A program made the translations under genes and the position numbers. From positions 1 through 8,142 of the forward strand of contig CAIWDQ010000453.1 in NCBI GenBank assembly GCA_903911455.1: a stretch of DNA of 8,142 bases. The letters are read 5' to 3'. Below, one piece after another: positions 1-7,327 of this stretch. The notes below the pieces were generated by a model. That model searched no databases, was not told where the DNA came from, and saw only the letters and a list, made by a program, of their open reading frames with translations. The stretch is from an uncultured bacterium. Lineage in GTDB: Bacteria; Bacteroidota; Bacteroidia; Bacteroidales; JACABE01. Every line of letters begins with the position of its first letter. Positions within the stretch are counted from its first letter, which is position 1.

Positions 1-1
1 A

Positions 2-535
2 GGTGCAGGAAAGGGGACTATTGTAGAGTACCTGATCGAGAAAAAGGATTTCGTTCATTTCTCAGTCAGAAGTTATCTGATAGAACTAATTGAAGAGAGG
101 AATATGCCTATAAACCGTGATAGTATGGTAGTTATTGCAAATGAGTTGAGGGCAAAGTATACTCCATCTTATGTAACAGATCAACTTTATTATAAAGCCA
201 AAGAAAGTGGGAAAAGTTGTGTTATAGAAAGTATTCGTACACCGGGAGAAATTGACTCTTTACGAACAAAAGATAATTTTATTTTGTTTGCTATAGATGC
301 AACTCCTGAAAAACGATACGAACGAATTAAACTACGCAATTCGGAAACAGATAATATAAGTTTTGATACCTTTGTTGAAAGTGAACACAGGGAGATGAAT
401 TCTAACGATCCCAATAAACAGAACCTTCGTAAGTGCATTGAAATGGCTGATTATACCTTTGAGAATAATAATACAATAGAACAGCTTTACACTGAAGTGG
501 AAAGAGTGCTAAATATAAATGATAACAAAAACTAA
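2..535 (+). CDS. P-loop nucleotide kinase-like (AAA family) protein, 5' end missing
   Basis: The reading frame is open from base 2, and its start codon lies off the left edge. The first visible residues are GAGKGT, the end of a Walker A loop as in adenylate kinase, dephospho-CoA kinase and UPF0200-type ATPases. The motif continues into a helix (IVEYLIEKK). Taking the first in-window ATG (104) as the start would cut off the ATP-binding loop, so 104 is an internal methionine. Further motifs are VIESIRTPGE in the middle, DATPEKRYERIKLR (a kinase lid/arginine-type segment) and MADYTFENN near the C-terminus, the order seen in CoaE-like small kinases. The visible part is 177 residues; the full protein is probably about 185-195. 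The dCMP deaminase gene follows after 12 nt, so co-transcription is likely. I infer a nucleotide-metabolism role from this pairing. The phosphate acceptor cannot be deduced, and a regulatory ATPase is also possible. Confidence 0.85.
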   Translation, partial: GAGKGTIVEYLIEKKDFVHFSVRSYLIELIEERNMPINRDSMVVIANELRAKYTPSYVTDQLYYKAKESGKSCVIESIRTPGEIDSLRTKDNFILFAIDATPEKRYERIKLRNSETDNISFDTFVESEHREMNSNDPNKQNLRKCIEMADYTFENNNTIEQLYTEVERVLNINDNKN

Positions 536-547
536 CAAAAGGATACA

Positions 548-1030
548 ATGGAAGAAGAAAAATATGTTCGCCCACCATGGGACGAATACTTTATAGAGAT
601 AGCCAATACAGTAGCTAAACGTGCTACCTGCAACAGAGGAAGAAGTGGTTGTGTTATAGTTCGTGATAAGCAGGTTCTGGTTTCGGGATATGTAGGTTCT
701 CCGATGGGAATGCCACATTGTGATGATGTTGGTCATTTATTTAAGAAGGTAGTACATGAGGATGATAAAGTAACAGAACACTGTATGCGTACAGTTCATG
801 CCGAACAGAATGCAATTTGTCAGGCAGCTAAGTTAGGTATTTCATTACTTGGGGCAACCCTTTATTGTCGCATGACTCCATGCAGGACTTGTGCTATGTT
901 AATTATTAACTGTGGTATTAAAAAAGTAATCTGCGAACGTAAATATCATGCCGGAGCCGAATCTGAAGAGATGTTTAAGATGGCAGGTATTTCACTTTCT
1001 TTTATTCATGATGAGGTACAGCAATATTAA
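548..1030 (+). CDS. dCMP deaminase family protein (zinc-dependent cytidine deaminase fold)
   Basis: This 160-residue protein has the signature of the cytidine/deoxycytidylate deaminase superfamily. HAE at 84-86 provides one zinc ligand (H84) and the catalytic acid (E86), and PCRTC at 111-115 gives the other two ligands (C112, C115). The N-terminal PPWDEYFIEIANTVAKRATC followed by NRGRSGCVIV is typical of ComEB/dCMP deaminases, as is SGYVGSPMGMPHCDD. C28, H57/C58 and H78 could form a second structural zinc site like that of phage T4 dCMP deaminase; this is inference. The expected reaction is dCMP to dUMP plus ammonia in the cytoplasm, supplying thymidylate synthase. Length is normal for the family. 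The ATG lies 12 nt after the upstream kinase-like gene, with only a weak GGA before it, as is common in Bacteroidota. Activity on free dCMP is likely, but allosteric control by dCTP/dTTP cannot be judged. Confidence 0.93.
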   Translation: MEEEKYVRPPWDEYFIEIANTVAKRATCNRGRSGCVIVRDKQVLVSGYVGSPMGMPHCDDVGHLFKKVVHEDDKVTEHCMRTVHAEQNAICQAAKLGISLLGATLYCRMTPCRTCAMLIINCGIKKVICERKYHAGAESEEMFKMAGISLSFIHDEVQQY

Positions 1031-1069
1031 TTATTAGAAAATATTTCTTTTTGCACTTAACAATTTAAA

Positions 1070-1645
1070 ATGATAGTACAAGAAACATTACATATTAAGT
1101 TTATGGTATGCAACTGCTGTATTCGGGTTATCAAGCAGGAACTCGAAAAGCAGGGCATTATTGTTTCACGTATTCTGTTGGGTGAAGCAGAAATTACTTA
1201 TGATGATGAGAAATTAAGTTATGATGATATTGAAAAGATAATTGAAGCTAATGGATTTGAGTTAGTAAAAAATAAAGATAAGATATTAGTTGAGCAAATA
1301 AAAGTGGCAGTTGTTGAGCTTATACATTATGCTAATAATATGAACTCTATTATCCGTAACTCTGATTATCTTGTTGAAAAACTAGGCTATTCATATCAAC
1401 ATCTTTCAGTCCTTTTCTCTAAACACGAACCTATTACTTTAGAGAAATATATTATACTTAATAAAATTGAAAAGGTAAAGGAGATGATTGAATATGGAGA
1501 ACTTACTCTTAGTGAAATAGCTTTCCAAATGGGTTATAGCAGTGTACAATATCTATCTAATCAGTTTAAAACCATTACAGGTATTTCTGTTACCGATTAT
1601 AAAAAGGCTCCTGGTGCTGGACGAAAACCTTTGAATGAGATATGA
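1070..1645 (+). CDS. HMA-like domain fused to AraC-type helix-turn-helix regulator
   Basis: This 191-residue protein has two parts. Residues 6-67 look like a small ferredoxin-fold heavy-metal-associated domain: MVCNCC at 12-17 matches the MxCxxC metal-binding loop (C14, C17, with an extra C16), followed by an amphipathic helix (IRVIKQELEKQG), strands (IVSRILLGEAEITYD) and a second helix ending NGFELV. Residues about 95-180 form an AraC/XylS DNA-binding domain, with a first HTH at 97-118 and a second, better conserved one at 146-177 (LSEIAFQMGYSSVQYLSNQF, then TGISVTDYKK). I recall proteins of this size and layout as common in Bacteroidota, annotated simply as AraC-family regulators. Metal or thiol sensing is inferred from the cysteines. 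No metal transporter is present nearby, so the target is unknown. It starts 39 nt after the deaminase gene, with no clear promoter or ribosome-binding site in the gap, so it may be read through from upstream. Confidence 0.85.
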   Translation: MIVQETLHIKFMVCNCCIRVIKQELEKQGIIVSRILLGEAEITYDDEKLSYDDIEKIIEANGFELVKNKDKILVEQIKVAVVELIHYANNMNSIIRNSDYLVEKLGYSYQHLSVLFSKHEPITLEKYIILNKIEKVKEMIEYGELTLSEIAFQMGYSSVQYLSNQFKTITGISVTDYKKAPGAGRKPLNEI

Positions 1646-1687
1646 TGATTTTGAGGTTTAATTTCTTAAGAGCCATATTATTAACTT

Positions 1688-1712
1688 ATTTATTATATAT
1701 TGTATAATAAAT
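1688..1712. repeat. A/T-only inverted repeat, 10-bp arms
   Basis: The arms ATTTATTATA (1688-1697) and TATAATAAAT (1703-1712) are perfect reverse complements around the 5-nt loop TATTG. It begins 43 nt after the stop codon of the regulator gene, where a terminator would be expected. The stem has no G-C pair and no T-run follows, so intrinsic termination would be weak. It may simply reflect base composition. Confidence 0.4.
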
Positions 1713-1914
1713 CATAACTTTACTGTCAAAAAAACACTAAATTAATTTTACAACGCTAATTGTAATTATTCCTAATACCAACTAATTGCTTCCAATCTTC
1801 AACTAAACCCCTCCAAAATTGACATTATTTAAAGCAAATGACACTTAAACTTTACAAACAAAATACTTCAAAAAACCATTCTTATGATTAAATCTTGTAA
1901 GTACAGTTTTTAAT

Positions 1915-1946
1915 GCCTAAAAGCCTAAATATCTAAAAGTCTAAAA
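1915..1946. repeat. four imperfect 8-nt tandem repeats (consensus NYCTAAAW)
   Basis: Four consecutive 8-mers read GCCTAAAA, GCCTAAAT, ATCTAAAA and GTCTAAAA. The core CTAAA is unchanged in all four and only the flanking bases vary. The array ends about 50 nt upstream of the probable promoter of the lipoprotein gene. No function can be assigned; it could be a slippage-generated microsatellite or a regulator-binding array. Confidence 0.65.
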
Positions 1947-1978
1947 TCATATAAGAAAATATAACAATAAAAATGTAG

Positions 1979-2012
1979 TTTTATTCAAGTATTTTTAACA
2001 ACTTTGCAGAAA
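1979..2012 (+). promoter_or_regulatory. candidate Bacteroidota-type promoter for the lipoprotein gene
   Basis: CAACTTTG at 1999-2006 differs at one position from the Bacteroidota -7 element TAnnTTTG. A T-rich TTTT (1979-1982) sits near the place expected for the -33 TTTG element. Transcription would begin near 2012, giving a leader of about 20 nt before the TTG start at 2032. The motif is short and the region AT-rich, so this is only suggestive. Confidence 0.35.
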
Positions 2013-2031
2013 TTAATTAATAGTACAAGAT

Positions 2032-3765
2032 TTGTATAGCAAACTTCAGATTTCAAGAACTTCAGTTAAGTTAAAACTACTATTTAGTGGCTTGCTTTTG
2101 GCTATGATAGTAATAATTACTTCGTGTGCCAATATCGGTTATCCAACCGGCGGCCCTAAAGATGTTACTCCTCCCAAAATATTAAAAAGTATTCCTAATA
2201 ATTATTCAACTTTATTTAATGGGAAAGAAATAGTAATTACTTTTGATGAATATGTTGTATTCAATAATCTCCAATCGCAACTAATTGTTTCGCCTCCTCT
2301 CGAAAATACTCCTGATATTAAGATAAAAGGAAAGAATGTTGTGATAAATTTTAAGGATTCATTACGAAAAAACACAACTTATACTATTTATTTTGGTGAT
2401 GCTATTGCTGATCTTCACGAGGGGAATGTATTATCTAACTACGAATTTGTTTTTTCAACCGGTAACGTTTTAGATTCATTAACTTTGTCAGGAAGAGTAC
2501 TTGATGCTTTCACAAAAAGGCCTGAAAAAGATATTTTAGTAATGCTTTACGATCATTTCGAAGACTCAGTTCCATATAAAGAAAAGCCATATTATATTAC
2601 TAAAACAAAAGAGAATGGCGAATATATCCTCAATAATCTTCGCGACCTAAAGTATAAAGTTTTTGCCTTAAAAGATGCTAATTCTAATCTTCTTTTTGAT
2701 CAGCCAAACGAAAGAATTGCTTATAATGATTCGTTGGTAACGCCTCGTATTAAGCCCATTTTAATAAAAATAGATTCGTTGCATAAAGATTCACTAAAAG
2801 TAGATTCCATTAATAAAACTATTATTCATGATAAGAATCTTTTTATTAAAGATCTAAACCTTTTTGAAGAAATCGATTCAACTCAACGTATTACCAGAGC
2901 GGAGTTTATTGCAAAAGGGGAGATTATGTTTGCTTTTCGTTATCCTCTTAAAAAACTAGAGATAATTCCTCAATTTGCAGTTAAAGATGAGAAGTGGAAA
3001 ATAGAAGAAATGAATCGTACTAATGATACGCTTATTTATTGGGTTACTGATTCTGATATGGATAGTGCTAAGTTTATTATTAAAGACAATAATAAAACGC
3101 TGGATACTGTCAATATGTTTTATCGTAAGCATACTTCACTTAAAAAAACTCCACAAAAGTTGCCGAAGATAATTCTTAATTCAAATCTAAATGGATTGTT
3201 TGATTACTTTAATAGTATTTATTTAACTGTACCAAACCCTATTAAATCAATTAACTTAAATAGTGCAATTCTAATTCAGGAAAAAGATACTTTAAAGCCT
3301 AAACTAAGTTTTATTGACAGTATTCATCGACATCTAAAGCTAAATTATACATTTAAACAAGCAACTAATTATAAGCTTTATATACCAGATTCTATTATGA
3401 CTGACATATTTGGGATGCATAACGATAGTCTTGGGTATTACTTTAGAACTAATAGTACAGAATATGTCGGTAATTTTATTGTTAATATTGCGATTGATTC
3501 TATTTCTTCTCCATGTATTATTCAATTACTAGATGATAAAGAAGAAGTGCTTGCACAGCAAACTATCTATAAAGCTACTAAGATTACCTATCCAAATCTT
3601 AGTCCTGGAATATATCAGTTAAAAGCTATTTATGATAAGAATAATGATGGAGCTTGGGATACCGGAAAGTATTTGAAGAAATTACAACCCGAAAAAGTAA
3701 TATATTATCCTGATAAGATAACAATTAAGGCTAACTGGGATTTAGAAGAGAAATGGAAACTATAA
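2032..3765 (+). CDS. Ig-like (Big_5/SbsA-type) domain lipoprotein, TTG start
   Basis: This is a 577-residue exported protein. Residues 1-31 form a lipoprotein signal peptide: basic residues (R9, K13, K15), a hydrophobic stretch LLFSGLLLAMIVII, then TSC with the lipidated cysteine at C32. The mature start CANIGYPTGGPKDVTPP is typical of a Bacteroidota family. Residues about 46-145 match a bacterial Ig-like Big_5 domain (PPKILKSIPNN, IVITFDEYV, NTTYTIYFGDAIAD, NYEFVFSTG). Residues 150-235 (LTLSGRVLDAFTKRP onward) and 480-570 look like beta-sandwich domains of the carboxypeptidase-regulatory type, each with an Asp/Asn-rich loop. The middle section is unrecognised beta-rich sequence. The start is the TTG at 2032: an in-frame stop lies at 2014-2016 and no ATG, GTG or other TTG lies between. 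The first in-frame ATG (2104) would leave only seven residues before the cysteine. It should sit in the outer membrane or periplasm. Its molecular role is unknown. Confidence 0.85.
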   Translation: MYSKLQISRTSVKLKLLFSGLLLAMIVIITSCANIGYPTGGPKDVTPPKILKSIPNNYSTLFNGKEIVITFDEYVVFNNLQSQLIVSPPLENTPDIKIKGKNVVINFKDSLRKNTTYTIYFGDAIADLHEGNVLSNYEFVFSTGNVLDSLTLSGRVLDAFTKRPEKDILVMLYDHFEDSVPYKEKPYYITKTKENGEYILNNLRDLKYKVFALKDANSNLLFDQPNERIAYNDSLVTPRIKPILIKIDSLHKDSLKVDSINKTIIHDKNLFIKDLNLFEEIDSTQRITRAEFIAKGEIMFAFRYPLKKLEIIPQFAVKDEKWKIEEMNRTNDTLIYWVTDSDMDSAKFIIKDNNKTLDTVNMFYRKHTSLKKTPQKLPKIILNSNLNGLFDYFNSIYLTVPNPIKSINLNSAILIQEKDTLKPKLSFIDSIHRHLKLNYTFKQATNYKLYIPDSIMTDIFGMHNDSLGYYFRTNSTEYVGNFIVNIAIDSISSPCIIQLLDDKEEVLAQQTIYKATKITYPNLSPGIYQLKAIYDKNNDGAWDTGKYLKKLQPEKVIYYPDKITIKANWDLEEKWKL

Positions 3766-3779
3766 TTAATAATATAAAC

Positions 3780-6050
3780 ATGAAAAAAATAGTATTTATA
3801 ATTATAATCACAGTATGCTTAGCAGGACTTAGAAGTAAAGCTCAAACAAACACACCTTGTCTGATACCTATTCCTTCGGATATTAAGATGGGAAGTGGTA
3901 GTTTTGTATTTGATAGGATTACTAATATCTGGTTTAATTCAAATGATATAGAATTAAAGAAAGTAATACAGCCATTTGTAGTTCAGTTTTGTAAAGTTAC
4001 TAATTATAAAATTGAGGAGAATAATAAATTATTAATATCTAACAGTACGATTGATATTTTAATAACTAATAGAGCCGATACTTTAGGTGAAGAAGGCTAT
4101 TGCTTAGATGTGCGAAAGAATAATATTTCTATTAAAGCAGCTAATTATGCCGGTATCTTCTATGCTTTTCAAACTTTAAGGCAATTACTACCTAAAGAAA
4201 TAGAATCTAAAACTAAGGTTACAAACAATATTAAATGGGAAGTTCCATGTTTGACTATTACTGACAAACCTCGCTTTAAATGGAGAGGAATGTTGCTTGA
4301 TTGTGGAAGACATTTTATGGATAAAGACTTCGTTAAGCGTTATATTGATATCCTTTCATATTATAAAATGAACCGTTTCCATTGGCATTTAACCGAGGAT
4401 CAGGGTTGGAGAATAGAGATTAAGAAATATCCAAAACTTACTGAAATTGGTGCATGGAGAATAGAAGCTGATGGGAAAAGATATGGTGGTTTTTACACAC
4501 AAGCTGATATTAAAGAGATAGTTGCTTATGCTGCTGACCATTTTATTACCGTTATTCCGGAGATTGAAATGCCTGGTCATTCAGTTGGTGCTATTGCTTC
4601 CTATCCTTTACTTTCTTGCACAGGATTGCCAATTAATGTTGAGAATAATTGGGGTGTTTTTAAAGATATTTATTGTGCAGGTAACGACAGTACTTTTGCT
4701 TTTATTCAGGATGTGTTAGATGAAGTTATCTCTTTGTTTCCTGCTAAGTATATTCATATTGGTGGTGATGAAGCTCCTAAATACAGATGGGAACATTGCC
4801 CTAAATGTCAGGCAAGAATTAAGAATGAAGGCTTAAAAGATGAGTTTGAATTGCAAAGTTATTTCATTAAACGCATTGAAGCTTATCTTAAAACAAAAGA
4901 CAGAAGTATTATTGGCTGGGATGAGATACTTGAAGGAGGATTGGCTCCTGCAGCTACAGTACAATCTTGGAGAGGAGTTCAGGGTGCAATACATGCTGCC
5001 CGAACTGGTCATGATGCAGTAGTTTCTCCAACAAGTCATGCGTATTTTGATTATGATGTAAAGAATTTAGACCTTAAAAAGGTATATTCTTTTGAACCAA
5101 TTCCTGATAGTTTAACAGAAGAGCAAAGTAAACATATTTTAGGTGGCGAATGTAATATGTGGACTGAAAGAGGCCCGCAAGATCAGGTTGATAATCGTAT
5201 GTTTCCTCGTATGCTTGCAATGACAGAAGCACTTTGGTCGTTGCCACAGAACAAAAATTATGATGCTTTTTATAATAGAGTTCAAAAACATTATAATGTT
5301 CTTAATATAATGGGTGTAAATTATGGTTATGAGGCTCAACCTATCACCATTAAGACTACTTATGATAAAACTACTAACTCCTTTGCTGTTACTTTTATCC
5401 CCGGTCAGCCTAACTTAAAGTTCTTTTATACTATTGATGGTTCTCAACCAACTATGAGTTCAAATCAGTATAATACTCCTATTATCTTTAGTAAATCAGG
5501 AACAATGAAAGCTGCTGCTTTTTTGGAAGGAAAGCAAGTGGGTGATATCTTTGAACGCAATATTATAGTTAGTAAAGCTTTAGGTAAAAAGGTTACTGTT
5601 AAATATCCCTATAGTAGAAACTATATTGCTAATGGCGATCTTACTCTTACTGATGGCATAAAAGGGAGTAATGAATTTGCTGACAGGATGTGGCAAGGTT
5701 ACGAAAAGAATGATGTAGAAGCTATCATTAATCTTGAGAAGCCTGAAATGATAAATAAAATTACAGTTGGCTTTTTACAGTTTTCTAATGCTTGGATATT
5801 CATGCCAGAGTATATTGAGTTTTATGTTTCGGATGATGGTGATAACTTTAGATTGATTGAGACAATTAAGAATGATGTTCTTCAGAATGAAAGTAAAGTT
5901 ATTGTTAAAGATTATATTTGCATACCAAAAGATCTTACTTCAGGAAGGTATGTTAAGATTCGTGCAAAGAATATAGGTAAATGTCCTCCATGGCATGCTG
6001 GTGCTGGTGGAGATACCTGGCTGTTTATAGATGAGATATCTGTAGAGTAA
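3780..6050 (+). CDS. secreted GH20 beta-N-acetylhexosaminidase with C-terminal discoidin-like domain
   Basis: This 756-residue exo-glycosidase removes terminal beta-linked GlcNAc or GalNAc. The ATG at 3780 is preferred over an in-frame ATG at 3753 inside the lipoprotein gene, because it begins a clean signal peptide (MKKIVFIIIITVCLAG) with likely cleavage after A21, before QTN. Residues about 25-150 are the GH20b N-terminal domain. Residues 165-500 form the catalytic barrel: CGRHF with substrate-binding R177, HWHLTEDQGWR (201-211), EMPGH (H267), HIGGDE with the catalytic Asp-Glu pair D330-E331, GWDEILEGG (W380) and MWTERGP (W461). Catalysis in this family is substrate-assisted through the acetamido group. 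Residues 524-594 resemble the Fn3-like CHB_HEX_C domain (FFYTIDGSQPT). Residues about 610-756 resemble an F5/8-type C (CBM32-like) carbohydrate-binding domain. It lies 14 nt after the lipoprotein gene, so co-transcription is likely. The permease gene follows. Confidence 0.95.
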   Translation: MKKIVFIIIITVCLAGLRSKAQTNTPCLIPIPSDIKMGSGSFVFDRITNIWFNSNDIELKKVIQPFVVQFCKVTNYKIEENNKLLISNSTIDILITNRADTLGEEGYCLDVRKNNISIKAANYAGIFYAFQTLRQLLPKEIESKTKVTNNIKWEVPCLTITDKPRFKWRGMLLDCGRHFMDKDFVKRYIDILSYYKMNRFHWHLTEDQGWRIEIKKYPKLTEIGAWRIEADGKRYGGFYTQADIKEIVAYAADHFITVIPEIEMPGHSVGAIASYPLLSCTGLPINVENNWGVFKDIYCAGNDSTFAFIQDVLDEVISLFPAKYIHIGGDEAPKYRWEHCPKCQARIKNEGLKDEFELQSYFIKRIEAYLKTKDRSIIGWDEILEGGLAPAATVQSWRGVQGAIHAARTGHDAVVSPTSHAYFDYDVKNLDLKKVYSFEPIPDSLTEEQSKHILGGECNMWTERGPQDQVDNRMFPRMLAMTEALWSLPQNKNYDAFYNRVQKHYNVLNIMGVNYGYEAQPITIKTTYDKTTNSFAVTFIPGQPNLKFFYTIDGSQPTMSSNQYNTPIIFSKSGTMKAAAFLEGKQVGDIFERNIIVSKALGKKVTVKYPYSRNYIANGDLTLTDGIKGSNEFADRMWQGYEKNDVEAIINLEKPEMINKITVGFLQFSNAWIFMPEYIEFYVSDDGDNFRLIETIKNDVLQNESKVIVKDYICIPKDLTSGRYVKIRAKNIGKCPPWHAGAGGDTWLFIDEISVE

Positions 6051-6055
6051 GACAA

Positions 6056-6083
6056 AATTACGAATTACGAATTACGAATTACG
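6056..6083. repeat. perfect heptanucleotide tandem repeat, AATTACG x4
   Basis: Four identical copies of AATTACG lie head to tail at 6056-6062, 6063-6069, 6070-6076 and 6077-6083. They start 5 nt after the hexosaminidase stop codon and end 35 nt before the permease start. A diverged array with the same period and AATTA core follows the permease gene. This is a tandem microrepeat rather than a CRISPR, as there are no spacers. Confidence 0.9.
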
Positions 6084-6118
6084 ATTAATATATTTTAGTA
6101 AAATAAATAAAACACTTT

Positions 6119-7324
6119 ATGAACACAACTTCAAACAACACAATGAAAGCAATGCCGATATTTCTGGCATTTTTATGTATGGGTTTCGGCGATGTAGTAG
6201 GACCTATGGTAAGTCTTGCAAAAGATACTTTCCATTTATCAACATTTATGGCTCAGTTATTACCATTAATGGGCTTTATCATGTTCGGGTTATTATCAGT
6301 CCCAATGGGATTGTTTCAGGATAGAAAAGGTAAGAAATATTTACTTACATTAGGTTTAATAATAGCTTTTATTGGATTAGTAATCCCTATTATTGGAGGC
6401 ATGTACGGCCCGGTAGTTCAGTTTAATCCTGACTCTAATATGAAATTCTATATTATATTAATAGCTATTTTATTCTTAGGTGCTGGTGCAACAATCTTAC
6501 AGGTATCAGGCAATCCAATTATGCGTGATGTTTCTCCAGAAGGGAAATATTCAAGCAATTTATCTTTCGGACAAACTGTAAAGGCTGTTGGTTCTTCTTT
6601 AGGATTCTTAATACCTGCATTTGTTGCTAAGCCTTTAGGTTTGGACTGGACAGTTTTATTCCCGATTTATGCAGTTCTTATTTTGTTAGCTTTTCTTTGG
6701 GTTAATGCTACTAAGATTGAAGAAAAGAAAGATCCTAATTCTAATACAGCTTCTTTAAGTTCATGCTGGAAACTTTTTAAAAATCCATACATCTTTATGA
6801 TGGTGTTAGCAATCTTTCTTTATGTAGGTGCCGAAGTATCCATGAGCTCTGGTGTGCCTTTATTAGTTCATGAAAAATATGGTATTGATTTAAAAGAACT
6901 AGGATTAGTTTTATCATGGGGATTATTCTTCTTCCCAATTTTTATTGGTCGTTTGATAGGAGGATTCATATTACGTTATTTACAACCTAAAATATTTTTA
7001 GTTGCTACAGTTTTAATGTCTTTGGTAGGAATAATAATGATGTTTTTAGGCAGTCAGTCAATGGCTTTTGCAGGAATAGTTTTAGTAGGATTAGGCTTTG
7101 CAAATATATTCCCATTGGTATTCTCAATTACTATTGATAAGATGCCCGAACGTTCGAACGAGATATCAGGTTTAATGGTAACTGCTATTGTTGGAGGTGC
7201 TTTCATTCCACCTATCTTTGGCTTTGTTGCCGATCATCACAATATATTATTAGCATTTCTGGTTCCGGCTGCATGTTTGATTTATATTTTATTTACAGCA
7301 TTAAGCAATAGAAAAACGGCTTAG
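6119..7324 (+). CDS. FHS-family MFS sugar permease (FucP/NagP-like)
   Basis: This is a 401-residue inner-membrane transporter with about 12 hydrophobic segments and almost no extramembrane domains. Rough segments are 12-31, 43-66, 74-96, 109-130, 150-171, 177-195, 222-246, 260-285, 291-311, 314-337, 348-371 and 375-397. It carries the MFS motif-A-like loop GLFQDRKGKK (64-73) between segments 2 and 3. The segment 4-5 region QVSGNPIMRDVSPEGKYSSN has the Q..NP pattern of the fucose/glucose-galactose/N-acetylglucosamine (FHS) porters. E239 in YVGAEVSM is a buried acidic residue often conserved in this group. These are sugar:proton or sugar:sodium symporters. The hexosaminidase gene just upstream makes GlcNAc or GalNAc the best guess for the substrate, but this is inference from context. 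The 68-nt upstream gap holds a heptad repeat and possibly a weak promoter (TATTTTAG at 6091-6098). No Shine-Dalgarno sequence is visible. Confidence 0.9.
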   Translation: MNTTSNNTMKAMPIFLAFLCMGFGDVVGPMVSLAKDTFHLSTFMAQLLPLMGFIMFGLLSVPMGLFQDRKGKKYLLTLGLIIAFIGLVIPIIGGMYGPVVQFNPDSNMKFYIILIAILFLGAGATILQVSGNPIMRDVSPEGKYSSNLSFGQTVKAVGSSLGFLIPAFVAKPLGLDWTVLFPIYAVLILLAFLWVNATKIEEKKDPNSNTASLSSCWKLFKNPYIFMMVLAIFLYVGAEVSMSSGVPLLVHEKYGIDLKELGLVLSWGLFFFPIFIGRLIGGFILRYLQPKIFLVATVLMSLVGIIMMFLGSQSMAFAGIVLVGLGFANIFPLVFSITIDKMPERSNEISGLMVTAIVGGAFIPPIFGFVADHHNILLAFLVPAACLIYILFTALSNRKTA

Positions 7325-7327
7325 GAC

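Larger units (their letters stand above)
1646..2031. other. AT-rich intergenic region (386 nt)
   Basis: This stretch has no convincing gene on either strand. It is strongly AT-rich with many short stop-filled frames. It contains an A/T-only inverted repeat (1688-1712), four degenerate 8-nt repeats (1915-1946) and, at its right end, a plausible promoter for the lipoprotein gene. I see no tRNA, riboswitch-like structure or GC-rich terminator after the regulator gene. Confidence 0.7.

Noticed and set aside
104..106. ATG at 104 as the start of the kinase-like gene
   Set aside because: The frame is open upstream to base 2 and encodes the Walker A remnant GAGKGT in the right relation to the rest of the kinase fold, so the true start is off the left edge.
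509..736. 75-codon minus-strand frame opposite the deaminase gene
   Set aside because: It is antisense to the conserved N-terminal half of the dCMP deaminase. Its hydrophobic F/I-rich sequence is what AT-rich antisense coding strand produces.
1646..1680. Intrinsic terminator directly after the HMA-AraC gene
   Set aside because: The only pairing seen (GGTTT with AGAGCC) needs two G-U pairs and has no following T-run, so no terminator is called there.
3753..3779. Earlier in-frame ATG for the hexosaminidase, overlapping the lipoprotein gene
   Set aside because: It would put nine polar residues in front of a clean signal peptide. The ATG at 3780 gives MKK plus a hydrophobic core, the normal form.
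4522..5039. Several 60-68 codon frames on both strands inside the hexosaminidase gene
   Set aside because: They are out-of-frame or antisense shadows of the well-supported GH20 catalytic domain and have low-complexity translations without recognisable motifs.
6056..6083. CRISPR array
   Set aside because: The 7-nt units are directly adjacent with no spacers, far shorter than CRISPR repeats, and no cas-like genes are present.
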